A DNA stretch of 43,845 nt from WHSP01 sp040905505. GTDB lineage: Bacteria; Gemmatimonadota; Gemmatimonadetes; Longimicrobiales; Longimicrobiaceae. The stretch lies in contig JBBDRL010000047.1 in NCBI GenBank assembly GCA_040905505.1, forward strand, positions 1 to 43,845, in the 5' to 3' direction. The number at the start of each line of letters is the position of its first letter. Position 1 is the first letter of the stretch. This document shows, in pieces, positions 21,010-29,692 of this stretch. The notes under the pieces are model-generated. The model was not told the DNA's origin, made no database searches, and saw nothing but the letters and a program-made list of their open reading frames with translations. The position numbers were made by a program, and so were the translations under genes.

Positions 21010-21825
21010 TCAGAGTCGAGGTACATGACGGGCGACGGTCTCTTCCAGCCAGCGGTGGACTGCTCCATTCGTGGCCAGGATGCGGCCAGTCTCCAGCGGC
21101 GGCTCGGTATCACCGGGCCAGCCGCTCACGACGCCGCCCGCTTCGAGCACCAGCAGGATGCCTGCGGCGACGTCCCAGGGCGACAGGCCGATCTCGAAGA
21201 AGCCGTCGACGCGACCGCACGCGACGTAGGCGAGGTCGATGGCCGCCGCCCCGGCGCGGCGGACTCCGTGCGTGCTCAGCACCACGTCGGCTACCAGCCG
21301 GAAGTATGCGGAAGCATCCCCCTTTCCCTTCCGGAATGGGAACCCGGTGGCCAGCAGCGCCTCGCCGGCCTCGGGTACCGAGCTCACCCGGATCCGCTCC
21401 TCGTTGAGAAAGGCGCCACCACCGCGCACAGCGTGGTACACCTCGCCGAGAAAGGGTGCGTTTATCACGCCGATCCGCGGGCCGTCGTCGTCCACGAGCG
21501 CAATGCTGACGCACGCGAACGGGTGACGATGGACGAAATTGACGGTGCCGTCGAGTGGATCGACCACCCAGCGTCGACCGCTGGGTCTGGCGTCGGACGA
21601 GAACTCCTCCGCCACGAACCCATCGTCCGGAAACGCAGACCTCAGGTGCCGTTCGATCACCCGCTCTGCCGCCTCGTCGACGGCGGTCACCAGATCCGCC
21701 CGCCCTTTTGCCCTGACCTGATCGGCACCCGACCTGCCTACTAGGATCGCAGCAGCCTCCGCCGCGGCCTCGTGCGCGACCTGGAGCTCTCGTGCCAAAT
21801 CGTCATCAATGTGCATCGTCCTCAT
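21010..21825 (-). CDS. Inositol monophosphatase family protein
   Basis: Li-sensitive, Mg-dependent phosphatase fold, 271 residues. Metal ligands are visible: E73/E74 in VAEEF, D89 and D92 in DPLDGTVNF, and the Asp of SPWDVAAG near 215. Substrates in the family include inositol phosphates, PAP and related sugar phosphates; SuhB-type is a possibility. ATG 21825 overlaps the stop of the upstream EamA transporter gene as ATGA, so they are coupled. The next gene downstream encodes a two-helix peptide. Confidence 0.92.
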   Translation of the reverse strand: MRTMHIDDDLARELQVAHEAAAEAAAILVGRSGADQVRAKGRADLVTAVDEAAERVIERHLRSAFPDDGFVAEEFSSDARPSGRRWVVDPLDGTVNFVHRHPFACVSIALVDDDGPRIGVINAPFLGEVYHAVRGGGAFLNEERIRVSSVPEAGEALLATGFPFRKGKGDASAYFRLVADVVLSTHGVRRAGAAAIDLAYVACGRVDGFFEIGLSPWDVAAGILLVLEAGGVVSGWPGDTEPPLETGRILATNGAVHRWLEETVARHVPRL

Positions 21826-22757
21826 GGTCTCTCTGCTCCATCGCCCTTGGCGCCCGTGACCCCGAGCGCCTCGGTCGGCTCGTCCAAGCCACCCGACCGG
21901 TCGAACGCGAGCGCCAGGGTACACGTCAGGATGACCGCTGCACCCATGAATGTCCACAGGTCCGGCATCTCGGCGAAGAACAGGATTCCCCAGGCGCCGG
22001 CAAAGACGACCTGTAGAAAGCCCGCCGCTGTGGCGCGCCCGGCGGGCTCCTGCTGAAGCCCGTTCGTAATATAGATCTGCCCGACCTGCCCGGTGACTCC
22101 CATCGCCAGCAGAAACAGCAGATCGCGCGGCTCCGGCCAGACGAAGCTCGCCACCGCGCCGGGCAGCGACACGGGAACCACCACGAGTGGAAAGTAGAAT
22201 ACGATGACCAGCGGGTGCTCGGTGCTCGACAGGCGGCGAATGACCACGTAGGCCGCACCGCTCAGCACGGCCCCCAGGAGCCCGGCCGTCACCGCCACCG
22301 GGTCGAGCGGGTCGATCACGCCGCCGAACAGCACCGCCGGCCGGGCGATGACGATCACCCCGCACAGGCTGGCGGCGACGAGCGCGACCTCTCGCTTCCG
22401 CATCCGCTCCGCCAGAAAGAGGGTGCCGAAGAGGGCTGCCCACAGCGGATTCATGTACTGAAGCACCGTCGCTTCCGCCAGGGGGAGGTTTACGATTGAG
22501 TAGTAGAAGCATGTCAGAGCCAGAAAGCCCAGCACCCCCCGCCAGACCAGCATGCCTCGGCGGACCCCGAACGGCGCGACGCCGGCTCGCCGCAGCAGGC
22601 CCCATGTGAAGGCGAGCGTCAGCAGTCCCCGAAAGAAGACGATTTCCTGATTGGGAATGCGCTGCCCGACGAGCTTCACGAAGAGGCTCATCAAGCTGAA
22701 GTAGAACGCCCCCAGCGCCATCGATCTCATGCCGCTGGAGACGGGCGGCAGAGACAT
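21822..22757 (-). CDS. EamA/DMT family transporter
   Basis: Drug/metabolite transporter superfamily membrane protein, 311 residues, with about ten hydrophobic helices in two EamA repeats. It opens GMRSMALGAFYFSLMSLFVKL, with FFRGLLTLAF in helix 2 and PLAEATVLQYMNPLWAALFGTLFL in helix 4, all typical. The substrate is unknown; the family exports amino acids, nucleosides or S-adenosylmethionine. ATG 22757 is chosen because it begins at the family N-terminus and overlaps the stop of a 52-residue gene as TGATG. The frame is open far upstream, but that part is Arg/Pro-rich noise. Confidence 0.9.
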   Translation of the reverse strand: MSLPPVSSGMRSMALGAFYFSLMSLFVKLVGQRIPNQEIVFFRGLLTLAFTWGLLRRAGVAPFGVRRGMLVWRGVLGFLALTCFYYSIVNLPLAEATVLQYMNPLWAALFGTLFLAERMRKREVALVAASLCGVIVIARPAVLFGGVIDPLDPVAVTAGLLGAVLSGAAYVVIRRLSSTEHPLVIVFYFPLVVVPVSLPGAVASFVWPEPRDLLFLLAMGVTGQVGQIYITNGLQQEPAGRATAAGFLQVVFAGAWGILFFAEMPDLWTFMGAAVILTCTLALAFDRSGGLDEPTEALGVTGAKGDGAERP

Positions 22758-22915
22758 CAAAAGCTTTCCTCGACGCTCTCCCCCTCGTCGGGTGGCAGAG
22801 TGAGTGAACCCTCTCGCTCGGACCAGAGTTCCAGGCCCAGGAGCACGGCGAGGAAGAGGGCCACCGCCAGAATCAGATTCCGCCGTGGACGGCGCGTTCC
22901 GTTCGAATCTTCCAT
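22757..22915 (-). CDS. Small single-helix membrane protein, 52 residues
   Basis: Not recognised. MEDSNGTRRPRRN is followed by one helix (about 14-30) and an acidic tail (DEGESVEESF), a plausible positive-inside membrane peptide. Its TGA overlaps the transporter start as TGATG, the arrangement of coupled genes in this genome. No ribosome site is seen before the ATG, so the call is tentative. Confidence 0.42.
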   Translation of the reverse strand: MEDSNGTRRPRRNLILAVALFLAVLLGLELWSEREGSLTLPPDEGESVEESF

Positions 22916-23036
22916 TTCGGGGGTGGCTGGTTTCGAGCCCTCGCTTGCGCGGGGTGTTCGGCTGGCGCATCGGGCGCAAGCGCCGGACGTGCGTGCGCGA
23001 GTCATTGACCACTGCCGGCGGAAAGATAGGGATACG

Positions 23037-23073
23037 CGAAAGCCCCGCCACCGGATCGACCGGCAGCGGGGCT
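23037..23073 (-). terminator. Intrinsic terminator candidate after the TPR gene
   Basis: AGCCCCGC and GCGGGGCT (23041-23073) form an eight-pair outer stem and CCGG/CCGG an inner one. On the minus strand it is followed by TTTCGCG, so the U tract is short. It lies about 50 bp past the end of the minus-strand TPR gene. Confidence 0.5.
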
Positions 23074-23123
23074 CGCTCCATCGTCCGTCCATCGCTGGTG
23101 CTCGGCGATGGGCGGCGCGAGCT

Positions 23124-24125
23124 TCAGGCAGAAGAACTCGCGGCCAGACCCTCGATTCGTAATCGCCACCGAGCGACCGCCGCCGCCGCACTCCCCCGTG
23201 AGCCAGCCGCCGCGCGGGCGGACAGGGAGACGAGGGCGGGGGGACGCCCCGAACGCCAGCGGCGCATTCCGACCTGATCTTGCATGTCCCGAGCAACGGT
23301 GTGAAGTCTCGATCGAGCATGCTCGCGCTGCGAACGGTCGCCGGTCTCGAGCGCGAACAGCAGGGCCTCTCGGGTCGCGGCCGCGTCACCACCGGCAACG
23401 AAGAGATCCGCGAGCTCGTGACCGACGCGCGCCCGATCGACCGGGTCGCGATAACGCGCGGCCGCGCACGCGAGATCGCGAGCTGCCCCCGCCCGCTTGC
23501 CTGCCGCCCGGCGGACGCGCGCCCGCTCCTCCAACCCGACAGCCGCCGCCTCGCCGTCCGCCGAAGTCACCGCCTCCCGTATGGCGCGCGATAATGCAGA
23601 TTCGGGATCGGCTGAAACGACCGCCTCACCGATCCTCGCCAGCCGCGCCATCGCTCCATCCTCCACGTCCAGCGCCCGCGCCTCCCGATAGAGCTTCAAG
23701 GCTCGATCCATATCGCCCATCAAGCGCGATATCCGGCCGGCGTGAAGCGCCAGATCCGCACGACCCGGGCTCAGCTCCAGCGCCAGCGCGATTACCGTGT
23801 CTGCCTCGGGGAGCCGCCGCGCCTCCGCCAGTCCCGCTGCATACTCGTTCAGAATGTCCGATACCTCCGATGACCGCCCCTCGGCCGCCCGCTGCAACAG
23901 CCGCTTCAGCAATCCCCGCTCGGACCGGCTTCCCAGTGCGCTCACTTCAAGCTCCGCTCGGCGCCGAATGAACCCGGCGTCCTCTCCGAGCTCCACGTGC
24001 CGCTGCACACTCCGCAGCACCAGCGCCACGACCGTCGCGCGGCGGCCCCGCTCCCCCGGAGTCGTTTCCGAGATCCGCTGGAGCGCCCCCGCCGCAGTCT
24101 GTAGCGCCTGTGTGGTTCTTCGCAT
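23124..24125 (-). CDS. TPR-like helical repeat protein
   Basis: Soluble alpha-helical protein of 333 residues, rich in Ala, Arg and Glu. Helix pairs such as LPEADTVIALALELSPGRAD and LMGDMDRALKLYREARALD (about 105-150) look like TPR units; the rest is degenerate TPR. No enzymatic motif or signal peptide is seen, so it probably mediates protein contacts. It has its own promoter (24156-24184) and a perfect palindrome (24135-24155) that overlaps the likely transcription start, so it appears regulated. There is no ribosome site before the ATG and the leader is only about 20-25 bases, which suggests a weakly initiated or nearly leaderless message. Confidence 0.65.
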   Translation of the reverse strand: MRRTTQALQTAAGALQRISETTPGERGRRATVVALVLRSVQRHVELGEDAGFIRRRAELEVSALGSRSERGLLKRLLQRAAEGRSSEVSDILNEYAAGLAEARRLPEADTVIALALELSPGRADLALHAGRISRLMGDMDRALKLYREARALDVEDGAMARLARIGEAVVSADPESALSRAIREAVTSADGEAAAVGLEERARVRRAAGKRAGAARDLACAAARYRDPVDRARVGHELADLFVAGGDAAATREALLFALETGDRSQREHARSRLHTVARDMQDQVGMRRWRSGRPPALVSLSARAAAGSRGSAAAAVARWRLRIEGLAASSSA

Positions 24126-24134
24126 CGCAAGTGA

Positions 24135-24155
24135 GGTTGAGATCGATTCTCAACC
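24135..24155. promoter_or_regulatory. Palindromic operator, Fur-box-like
   Basis: GGTTGAGA and TCTCAACC are perfect 8-bp inverted arms around a 5-bp centre. It directly follows the -10 of the TPR gene promoter, where a bound repressor would block transcription. Read on the minus strand, TTGAGAATC matches the left half of classical Fur boxes. Confidence 0.55.
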
Positions 24156-24184
24156 ACGATACGCCCAGCTCCCGGTTCTGTCAA
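24156..24184 (-). promoter_or_regulatory. Sigma-70-like promoter of the TPR gene
   Basis: Minus strand: TTGACA (24179-24184), a 17-bp spacer, then TATCGT (24156-24161). The same -10 with a 17-bp spacer occurs before the ferredoxin gene (42163-42191). Confidence 0.55.
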
Positions 24185-24203
24185 CTTTCAATCGACCCCG
24201 ACC

Positions 24204-24233
24204 AAAAAGAGGGCCGTCCTTTTCGGACGGCCC
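24204..24233 (-). terminator. Intrinsic terminator after the DUF1540-like gene
   Basis: GGGCCGTCC (24211-24219) and GGACGGCCC (24225-24233) make a perfect nine-pair stem with a five-base loop. On the minus strand it is followed by TCTTTTTGG. It lies 26 bp past the stop of the 59-residue gene. Confidence 0.85.
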
Positions 24234-24258
24234 TACCCGCTCGGTCGCACGCAGTCCG

Positions 24259-24438
24259 CTACGGCCGCGCCTTCGGCTTGCGGGGATCGTAGGTGCCGCA
24301 GATCGCGCCCCTGTCACCCATTTCGACGCGGATCTCGCCCGCGTGGCACTCGCGGTCCTCGTTGTGAGCGCAGTCCGTGGCGCTACATGAAGCAACGGCG
24401 GACGGTGCGGGAGCCCTCTTCTCCTGTGGATTCGCCAT
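24259..24438 (-). CDS. DUF1540-like small cysteine protein, 59 residues
   Basis: Short gene with four cysteines, C18-x4-C23-x7-C31-x15-C47, in the order CSATDCAHN, ECHAGEIRV, AICGTY. This pattern (Cys, Cys-x-His-Asn, Cys-x-Ala, Ile-x-Val, Cys-x-Thr) fits my recollection of DUF1540, a probable small metal-binding domain of unknown function. GGAG sits eight bases before the ATG. It has a strong terminator of its own and an upstream Fur-box-like site (24547-24561), so it seems to be an independently regulated unit, perhaps metal-responsive. The upstream neighbour on the same strand is a cytochrome c lipoprotein. Confidence 0.8.
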   Translation of the reverse strand: MANPQEKRAPAPSAVASCSATDCAHNEDRECHAGEIRVEMGDRGAICGTYDPRKPKARP

Positions 24439-24546
24439 GGAGCCATCTCCCTGTTCAATTTAAGAATCATCGACTGCTTCCGGCCCACCAATTCGCAAGA
24501 TAGAGGCCAGCCTAGAGATGGCGCAAGTACCGCTCTCGCAACCACT

Positions 24547-24561
24547 TGCGAATGATTCTCA
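24547..24561. promoter_or_regulatory. Fur-box-like site upstream of the DUF1540-like gene
   Basis: Minus strand TTGAGAATCATTCGCAA contains a 7-1-7 inverted repeat (TGAGAAT, C, ATTCGCA) with six of seven positions symmetric. It is close to the classical Fur box TGAGAATCATTCTCA. It lies about 110 bp before the DUF1540-like ATG, near a weak TTGCGC/TATCTT promoter. Confidence 0.45.
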
Positions 24562-24590
24562 ATCGACCTTTCGGGGGTGGGGGTCGGGAG

Positions 24591-24992
24591 TCAGGCGATT
24601 CCCACGTGGCGCTGCAGGAAGCGGACGTACGCGATGATCTCGGCGATCTCCTCGCGGCTTAGCCCACGGATCGGGGGCATGTCGCCGAAGGACCAGTGGT
24701 GGGCCCGTACGCCGCGTTCCACGGCCAGGAGGAAGGCGAGGTCCCCATGGTGGGAGGGCTCGTAGACGATGTGGACGAGAGGTGGACCATCGGTCGTGCC
24801 GAGGGCGCGGCTCCCATGACAGGATGCGCAGTTCTCAGCGAAGAGGCGGCTACCAGCGTCCAGCTCGGGGGGGATCGACACCTCCATGACGGCTTCTGCG
24901 AAACCGTCGTCGGCGGGATTGGGCCCGGATTGACAGCCGAGCAGGGCGAGGCCGAGGAGGCCCGGGGATGCGCTGGCGAAGCGATGGAGCAT
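24591..24992 (-). CDS. Cytochrome c lipoprotein
   Basis: Monohaem cytochrome c of 133 residues. The N-terminus is a lipoprotein signal with lipobox LALLGC (Cys about 20), so it should be membrane-tethered outside the cytoplasm. Haem attaches at CASCH (about 55-59), and the methionine in FGDMPPIRGLS (about 104) is the likely axial ligand. Its ATG overlaps the stop of the CopC-CopD gene as TGATG, so the two are co-translated. Copper handling and a c-type cytochrome together suggest a role in respiratory electron transfer or oxidase assembly, as inference. Confidence 0.92.
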   Translation of the reverse strand: MLHRFASASPGLLGLALLGCQSGPNPADDGFAEAVMEVSIPPELDAGSRLFAENCASCHGSRALGTTDGPPLVHIVYEPSHHGDLAFLLAVERGVRAHHWSFGDMPPIRGLSREEIAEIIAYVRFLQRHVGIA

Positions 24993-26473
24993 CAGGGCGC
25001 GGCCGACTCCGCTGCCGCCTGGACGGCGGGTGCGGCCGAGCCGGCGGGAGGCGGCACGGCGACGAGGAATGCGGTGATTCCTACCACGGCGGCAGCGGCG
25101 GCCAGCTCGATCGAGGCGCTTCGATGCAGGCGCTGAGCCGTACTGTCATCCGCGAGATGGGGCCTGATGCGGCGCCAGTTGAACGCGCCGGCACCGATGA
25201 CGACGGCGACGGCGCTCAGTTTGGCGAGAAGGAAGCGACCGTACACAGTCAGGAGCAGGTCGGAGGGTGTTGTCAGATGGAGGAATGCGGCGAAGCCGCC
25301 CGTGACGACCACGATCGTAGCTGCCACGAGAGCGAGGGGGGAGTAGGCATGCACGAGCTCGAACACCGTGCGTGCGCGCTCCGGCGCTCGTAGCGTCCGC
25401 GAGATCGGCAGTCCGACAGTGAGAACGGCGAGCAGGGTTCCCAGCCAGAGGCCGGCGGCCAGGAGGTGCAGCGCGTCCGAGAGGACCGCGAGGGCGCTGA
25501 TGGAACGGACGGCGGCGGCGTGTCCTCCGAGGCCGGGACCCAACGCGACTCCGATCGCCCCGGCGACCGCCAGGACCCAACCCGCGCGGGACCCGCGGCG
25601 GGCGAGGAGCAGTCCGCCGAGTGCCATGAGGCAGCCGCCGAACTGAAACGCCCAGCCAAGCCCCCACTGAGATTCCAGGATGCGAGCGAAGCGATCGGCG
25701 GCGATGCCCGTGCCGAAGATAGCGTGCGATTGCGCCTGGAGCCGGAGCGGGAGGGTCACGAGCAGGCCGGCGGCGGCAACGATCCCGAGACCGGCGGCAC
25801 CGGCCGTTGCAGCTCGGCGGAATCCGGCCGAAACGGCGCCGTTCGCCAGACGTGGTGACAGGAAGAGTCCGGCGAAGCCGATGGCGCCCACGATTCCGAG
25901 GATCGCGAGGTAGCCGAACCATCTGACCGCCGCGTACAGCGGTGACTCGGATGAGAACACCGAACCGGGCTGCTCCGCAGTCGCCCGATCGGAACCGACG
26001 GAGGGGTCGGCTGGAGGCACTCCCGGAGTTCTCGCCGGAATGGTATCGACACCGACGCTATCGACCGTCTCGAGCCCTTGCGCACCCTCGATCAACGTGA
26101 ACGAAAATTCGCCGCGGACGGGGTGACCGTCGCGACCCACGGCGCGCCATCGCACCGTGTAACTCCCGGCAACGAGCCCCCCTCGAATCACGGACTGCAG
26201 CGAGCCCGGCGAATCGGCGATCTCCAGGGGTCCGAGAGCCACAGCTCCAGCAGGACCGGACAGCTCGATCGCCGAGAGACCGATCTCGACCGGTTCCGTG
26301 AAGAAGAGACGCACAGCGTCCGGCGCGGCCTCGAGCTCATCCCCCACGCCCGGCGAACTCGCGCTCAGCGCGAGGTGCACGTCCAGCGGCAGCGCCTGGA
26401 GAGAGGCGGTCGGGACTGACAGCGTGAGCGCGAGCGCACCGAGGCTCAGGAGCACCACACGACCCCGCCGCAT
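24992..26473 (-). CDS. CopC-CopD fusion, copper resistance/uptake protein
   Basis: Two-part copper protein, about 493 residues from this start. After a signal peptide (MRRGRVVLLSLGALALTLSV) the CopC domain follows, with a His near the mature N-terminus (DVHLALSASSP), FTEPVE, and GRDGHPVRGEF that supplies the Asp-x-His copper ligands. The CopD part has about eight membrane helices. Such fusions (YcnJ-like) bind Cu(II) outside and carry it in. ATG 26473 is preferred because it gives a proper signal peptide; an ATG 33 codons earlier (26572) is possible. The cytochrome c lipoprotein follows directly (TGATG). Confidence 0.9.
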   Translation of the reverse strand: MRRGRVVLLSLGALALTLSVPTASLQALPLDVHLALSASSPGVGDELEAAPDAVRLFFTEPVEIGLSAIELSGPAGAVALGPLEIADSPGSLQSVIRGGLVAGSYTVRWRAVGRDGHPVRGEFSFTLIEGAQGLETVDSVGVDTIPARTPGVPPADPSVGSDRATAEQPGSVFSSESPLYAAVRWFGYLAILGIVGAIGFAGLFLSPRLANGAVSAGFRRAATAGAAGLGIVAAAGLLVTLPLRLQAQSHAIFGTGIAADRFARILESQWGLGWAFQFGGCLMALGGLLLARRGSRAGWVLAVAGAIGVALGPGLGGHAAAVRSISALAVLSDALHLLAAGLWLGTLLAVLTVGLPISRTLRAPERARTVFELVHAYSPLALVAATIVVVTGGFAAFLHLTTPSDLLLTVYGRFLLAKLSAVAVVIGAGAFNWRRIRPHLADDSTAQRLHRSASIELAAAAAVVGITAFLVAVPPPAGSAAPAVQAAAESAAP

Positions 26474-26774
26474 CCACCGATTCACAGCCGTAGAGGCTCT
26501 CACCTCCTCGGCCCCCGCAGAAGCGTCGGGGTGGCTCCACCAGGCTGCCAGGCCCCTGCTTTCAGGCATCATACCGGTACCGCATCATGGCTGCCAGCCC
26601 GATTGTGGTCATGTCCGATCGGCACTATGGATGAGGATGAGACAACGGCACGATGAGTGCAACCTATCGAACGCGCAAGTTGTTGTACCGCCGACAAATA
26701 AACGAATCACCGTTCCGCGTCACCGCTCGCTATCGCAGCGTTGCATCAGGCGGTGCGGGTTCGGGGAGGAACAG

Positions 26775-27176
26775 ATGATATCTTTCACACGAGGCCTGAC
26801 GATCGCCGCGGCGACCCTGGTCGCGACCGCGTGCGCATCTTCCAACCCATCCGGAATGGCGACCGCCGACGGCCCACAACCCCCCGCCGAAGCAAAAACG
26901 ACCATCGAGGTATCCAATCACAACTGGTCTGACATGGTCGTCTACGCTGTTCGCCACGGGACGCGGATGAGGCTGGGGATGGTCACCAGCATGAACAGCA
27001 AACGCTTTCCTGTTCCGCGACACCTGAATACGGGTGCCGGCTCGGTCGAGCTCCACGCGGAGGCGATTGGATCGGCCGAGGCGTTCAGGACCGGACCCAT
27101 CAACGTCAACCCCGGGCAGCGGGTCGAGCTGAAACTCGAGAACCAGCTCTCTATCTCGAACTGGTCGGTCTGGTAG
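26775..27176 (+). CDS. Hypothetical lipoprotein, 133 residues
   Basis: Not a named family. The N-terminus is a lipoprotein signal with lipobox VATAC (about 20). The body reads as a small beta domain: NHNWSDMVVYAVRHGTRMRLG, then KRFPVPRHL and NVNPGQRVELKLENQL, alternating strands with an Ig/C2-like rhythm. A strong GGGGAGGA lies five bases before ATG 26775. It converges with the M30-like gene, whose end is 30 bp away. I recall similar lipoproteins in Gemmatimonadota but cannot test that here. Confidence 0.75.
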   Translation: MISFTRGLTIAAATLVATACASSNPSGMATADGPQPPAEAKTTIEVSNHNWSDMVVYAVRHGTRMRLGMVTSMNSKRFPVPRHLNTGAGSVELHAEAIGSAEAFRTGPINVNPGQRVELKLENQLSISNWSVW

Positions 27177-27206
27177 CCGACCGGGAGCCGACTGCGTGGC
27201 CGCCGC

Positions 27207-28919
27207 TCATTCGATTCGGACGACGGTCACGCGTAGCTGGCTCGGCGGCGCGACGCTACCCGACGTGGTGGACAGTCGAACGACCTCACCCGCGCCGCCC
27301 GTGAAGCGAACGTACCCACTCGACGTTGCCGCGACCTGAAAGCCCACCGTCTGTCCCGGATTGAGCGTTCTCACCCGGAGCGGAAACGGCTCTTCGAAGA
27401 TCCCCAGTAGTGGTAGCAGGCTGCGGAAGTCCCAACTCGGCTGTTGAAGCAGGGACACCGCCTCCCCACCGACCAGGTCATCCGTATAGACACTTACGCC
27501 CCACCGCTGGAACCAGTCCAACGGTTCGTCATCCAGCACCGCGGCGAGATTGTCGAACCCCGTTCGTTCGGTATTGACGAGGGCGAAGAAGAATGCGGCG
27601 TCGTCCTCGGCACGCTGATCGGCAAGGTAACGTAGGAACGACCAGGCGGCCCCGCGAGTCTCCAGATCGTCGTCCGGCTGCGTGGGCGCTTCGCGCGTCA
27701 CATTCTCCAGGTACAGCCCATAACGTACCAGGTTGGAGACCCCGAAGCGGTTGATGGCGTCGACGATCGTCTGCGAATCGAGGTTCGACGCACCGATGTT
27801 GGACCGGGGGTCGACGTTCGCATCGGCGTAGAACAGCAGTTCCTCGCCGATGTGGCTCAGCCCTTCGTCCAGCCACGTTGTTTCGAAGCTGGAGAAGCCG
27901 TGGATCCAGATTCGTCGGCTCGCGTTGATGAGGTGCTGATACTCGTGGCCGATCGTCCCGAGTGCGGCGGTGAACACCGCGGCGCGCGAGTGCGGGACGT
28001 GACTGGCCTGCGCATTCGGATCGGGTGCCAGAATGTAGAATATTTCCCCCGCGTTGCTGGCTCGGCACGCCTCGGCGCCCTCCTTCAGGAACAGGTCCCG
28101 GCTGTAGAAGAAACCGCCGACGAACCCCTGGCTTCCGGGCGTGGTCAGCTCGTTTACGGCCCGGGTGAAGAAGATGATCACGCGGTCGTTGCCGTCGATA
28201 TCGGACGGCTCTCCGAAGGTCGACGTGATGGTCGGGTCGACGAGAGAGTCGAACTCGTCGCCGAAGCTCTCGTAATCCGCTCGGGTGAATCCGCCCGCCG
28301 GATTGTCGACGTCGCCGACGATGATGGCGCGATCGGTGATCGCCTCCACACGGCCCGTTCGGTTGTCGAAGCTCTCGCAGATCTCATTGAACGACCCCGC
28401 TGCGACGCTGGTATTGATCTCGACGAGTTCCCCAACCTCCGCGTTGCCTCCACTCAGGTCGGCCGCTGCTTCGCGCCGCACGCTGCGATAGACCGGCCGC
28501 TGGCGCTGGAAGCTGTCGAGCCGCGGCTCGGCGACAGACCTGAACCGATCGTTCAGGACGGTGTGCATCGAAGAGTTCGGAAGCCAGGGAGCTGTAGCGC
28601 CTGCCCCCCGGGAGCTGGCGACGCCAGGACCCGACGGATCCGTCTGTCCAAGTCCATCGCCACTGACCTCGACGTTGATTCGCCCGGCCGCCCGTGACGC
28701 ATTGAAGGGGATGAACACGAACCCTCGTTCGAGTTCCTGACCGCCGACCATCAGGTCAGCCGCGTCAGCGCCCGTCAGCCGGAGCACTTCTCCGACCTCG
28801 AGGCCGCCGAGAGCCGTGAAGACGGCCTGCTCGAGTCCCGCGGATGTCGGGGTCGTGGTCTCGCTACAGCCCGCCATCAGCAGGGCCGCCGCGGCGAGCG
28901 ATGTCAGTCCATACTTCAT
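27207..28919 (-). CDS. M30-like zinc metallopeptidase lipoprotein
   Basis: Secreted lipoprotein of 570 residues; lipobox LMAGC (Cys about 18). The zinc motif is HEYQH (325-329), followed about 20 residues on by TWLDEGLSHIGEE, the third-ligand Glu region of the M30 (hyicolysin) type. Upstream IDGNDRVIIFFTRAVN also fits that family. The C-terminal about 90 residues (LNPGQTVGFQVAATSSGYVRF) form a likely beta domain. The start is at the extreme 5' end of a signal peptide. It lies 16 bp after the beta-barrel gene on the same strand, so the two are probably one operon acting at the cell surface. Confidence 0.82.
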   Translation of the reverse strand: MKYGLTSLAAAALLMAGCSETTTPTSAGLEQAVFTALGGLEVGEVLRLTGADAADLMVGGQELERGFVFIPFNASRAAGRINVEVSGDGLGQTDPSGPGVASSRGAGATAPWLPNSSMHTVLNDRFRSVAEPRLDSFQRQRPVYRSVRREAAADLSGGNAEVGELVEINTSVAAGSFNEICESFDNRTGRVEAITDRAIIVGDVDNPAGGFTRADYESFGDEFDSLVDPTITSTFGEPSDIDGNDRVIIFFTRAVNELTTPGSQGFVGGFFYSRDLFLKEGAEACRASNAGEIFYILAPDPNAQASHVPHSRAAVFTAALGTIGHEYQHLINASRRIWIHGFSSFETTWLDEGLSHIGEELLFYADANVDPRSNIGASNLDSQTIVDAINRFGVSNLVRYGLYLENVTREAPTQPDDDLETRGAAWSFLRYLADQRAEDDAAFFFALVNTERTGFDNLAAVLDDEPLDWFQRWGVSVYTDDLVGGEAVSLLQQPSWDFRSLLPLLGIFEEPFPLRVRTLNPGQTVGFQVAATSSGYVRFTGGAGEVVRLSTTSGSVAPPSQLRVTVVRIE

Positions 28920-28935
28920 CGGTTCCTTCGAGATC

Positions 28936-29550
28936 TCAGAATCGGTAAGCCACGGCGACGTCGAACGTCAGAGAGGTAACGTCCACCGAACGATCGGGCA
29001 GATTGCTGAAGGTGAAGCCAGCCGGAACGCTGTCGAAGCGAAGCCACGGGATCAACTCGAGCCGGCCCGCAAGTGCGACTGGCAGCCCGGCTGCGACCGC
29101 GAAACCCGTCTCGGTGCCCGACGTGAGACGTTCGTCCTGCCTGGAGAAGCCCAACGTCTGCCAGACGAGACTCCCCCTCAATCGCGGCGCGACAATGCCG
29201 ACAGCAACGGGCGACGCGAACTCGATCCCGGCCTCGACTCCCTTCAGCACCGCGGAACCGTCGAGGTCGAACTGCTCACAGCGGGCGCATCCGAAGGTGG
29301 TGTATCGGTATCCCCCGAAGATCCCGAACTCCTGGATCGGCCAGACGCTGCCTCCAGCGGCGAAGGCGGCTCCGGCCTCCGCGGTGAACCCTGCTTCCGC
29401 GTCTGCAAAGTCGCCCACGGGGGCCGCGTAACCGACCGAGGCTTCCGCGGCGAGTCCCACCGGCAACTGACCGGCGAGGCCGCCCGGGGCCAGACCGCCC
29501 GGGGCCAAGCAGCCCAGGATCGGAAGCAGCAACTGCAGTCGAGTGCGCAT
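28936..29550 (-). CDS. Outer membrane beta-barrel protein
   Basis: Protein of 204 residues with a signal peptide (MRTRLQLLLPILGC then Gly/Pro-rich residues). Alternating strands such as PIQEFGIFGGYRYTTFG and AVGIVAPRLRGSLVWQTL, and a C-terminal AYRF ending in aromatic Phe, are typical of small OmpA/OprF-like barrels. A disulfide is possible at CARC. ATG 29550 has AGGAG five bases upstream. An unusual direct repeat encodes LAPGG twice just after the signal. It precedes the M30-like gene. Confidence 0.8.
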   Translation of the reverse strand: MRTRLQLLLPILGCLAPGGLAPGGLAGQLPVGLAAEASVGYAAPVGDFADAEAGFTAEAGAAFAAGGSVWPIQEFGIFGGYRYTTFGCARCEQFDLDGSAVLKGVEAGIEFASPVAVGIVAPRLRGSLVWQTLGFSRQDERLTSGTETGFAVAAGLPVALAGRLELIPWLRFDSVPAGFTFSNLPDRSVDVTSLTFDVAVAYRF

Positions 29551-29692
29551 GGATCTCCTGACCGAACGTATGCTCATGCCGGATCGGCTCCGCAGCCCTG
29601 TCGGGTGTGGTGCGGCGGCGAGAGAGAGGCCGGGTGGGTCGCAGCTTTCGGGCCGGACGGACCTTCGGGTGCCGGGGCCGGGGCAGCAAGCG

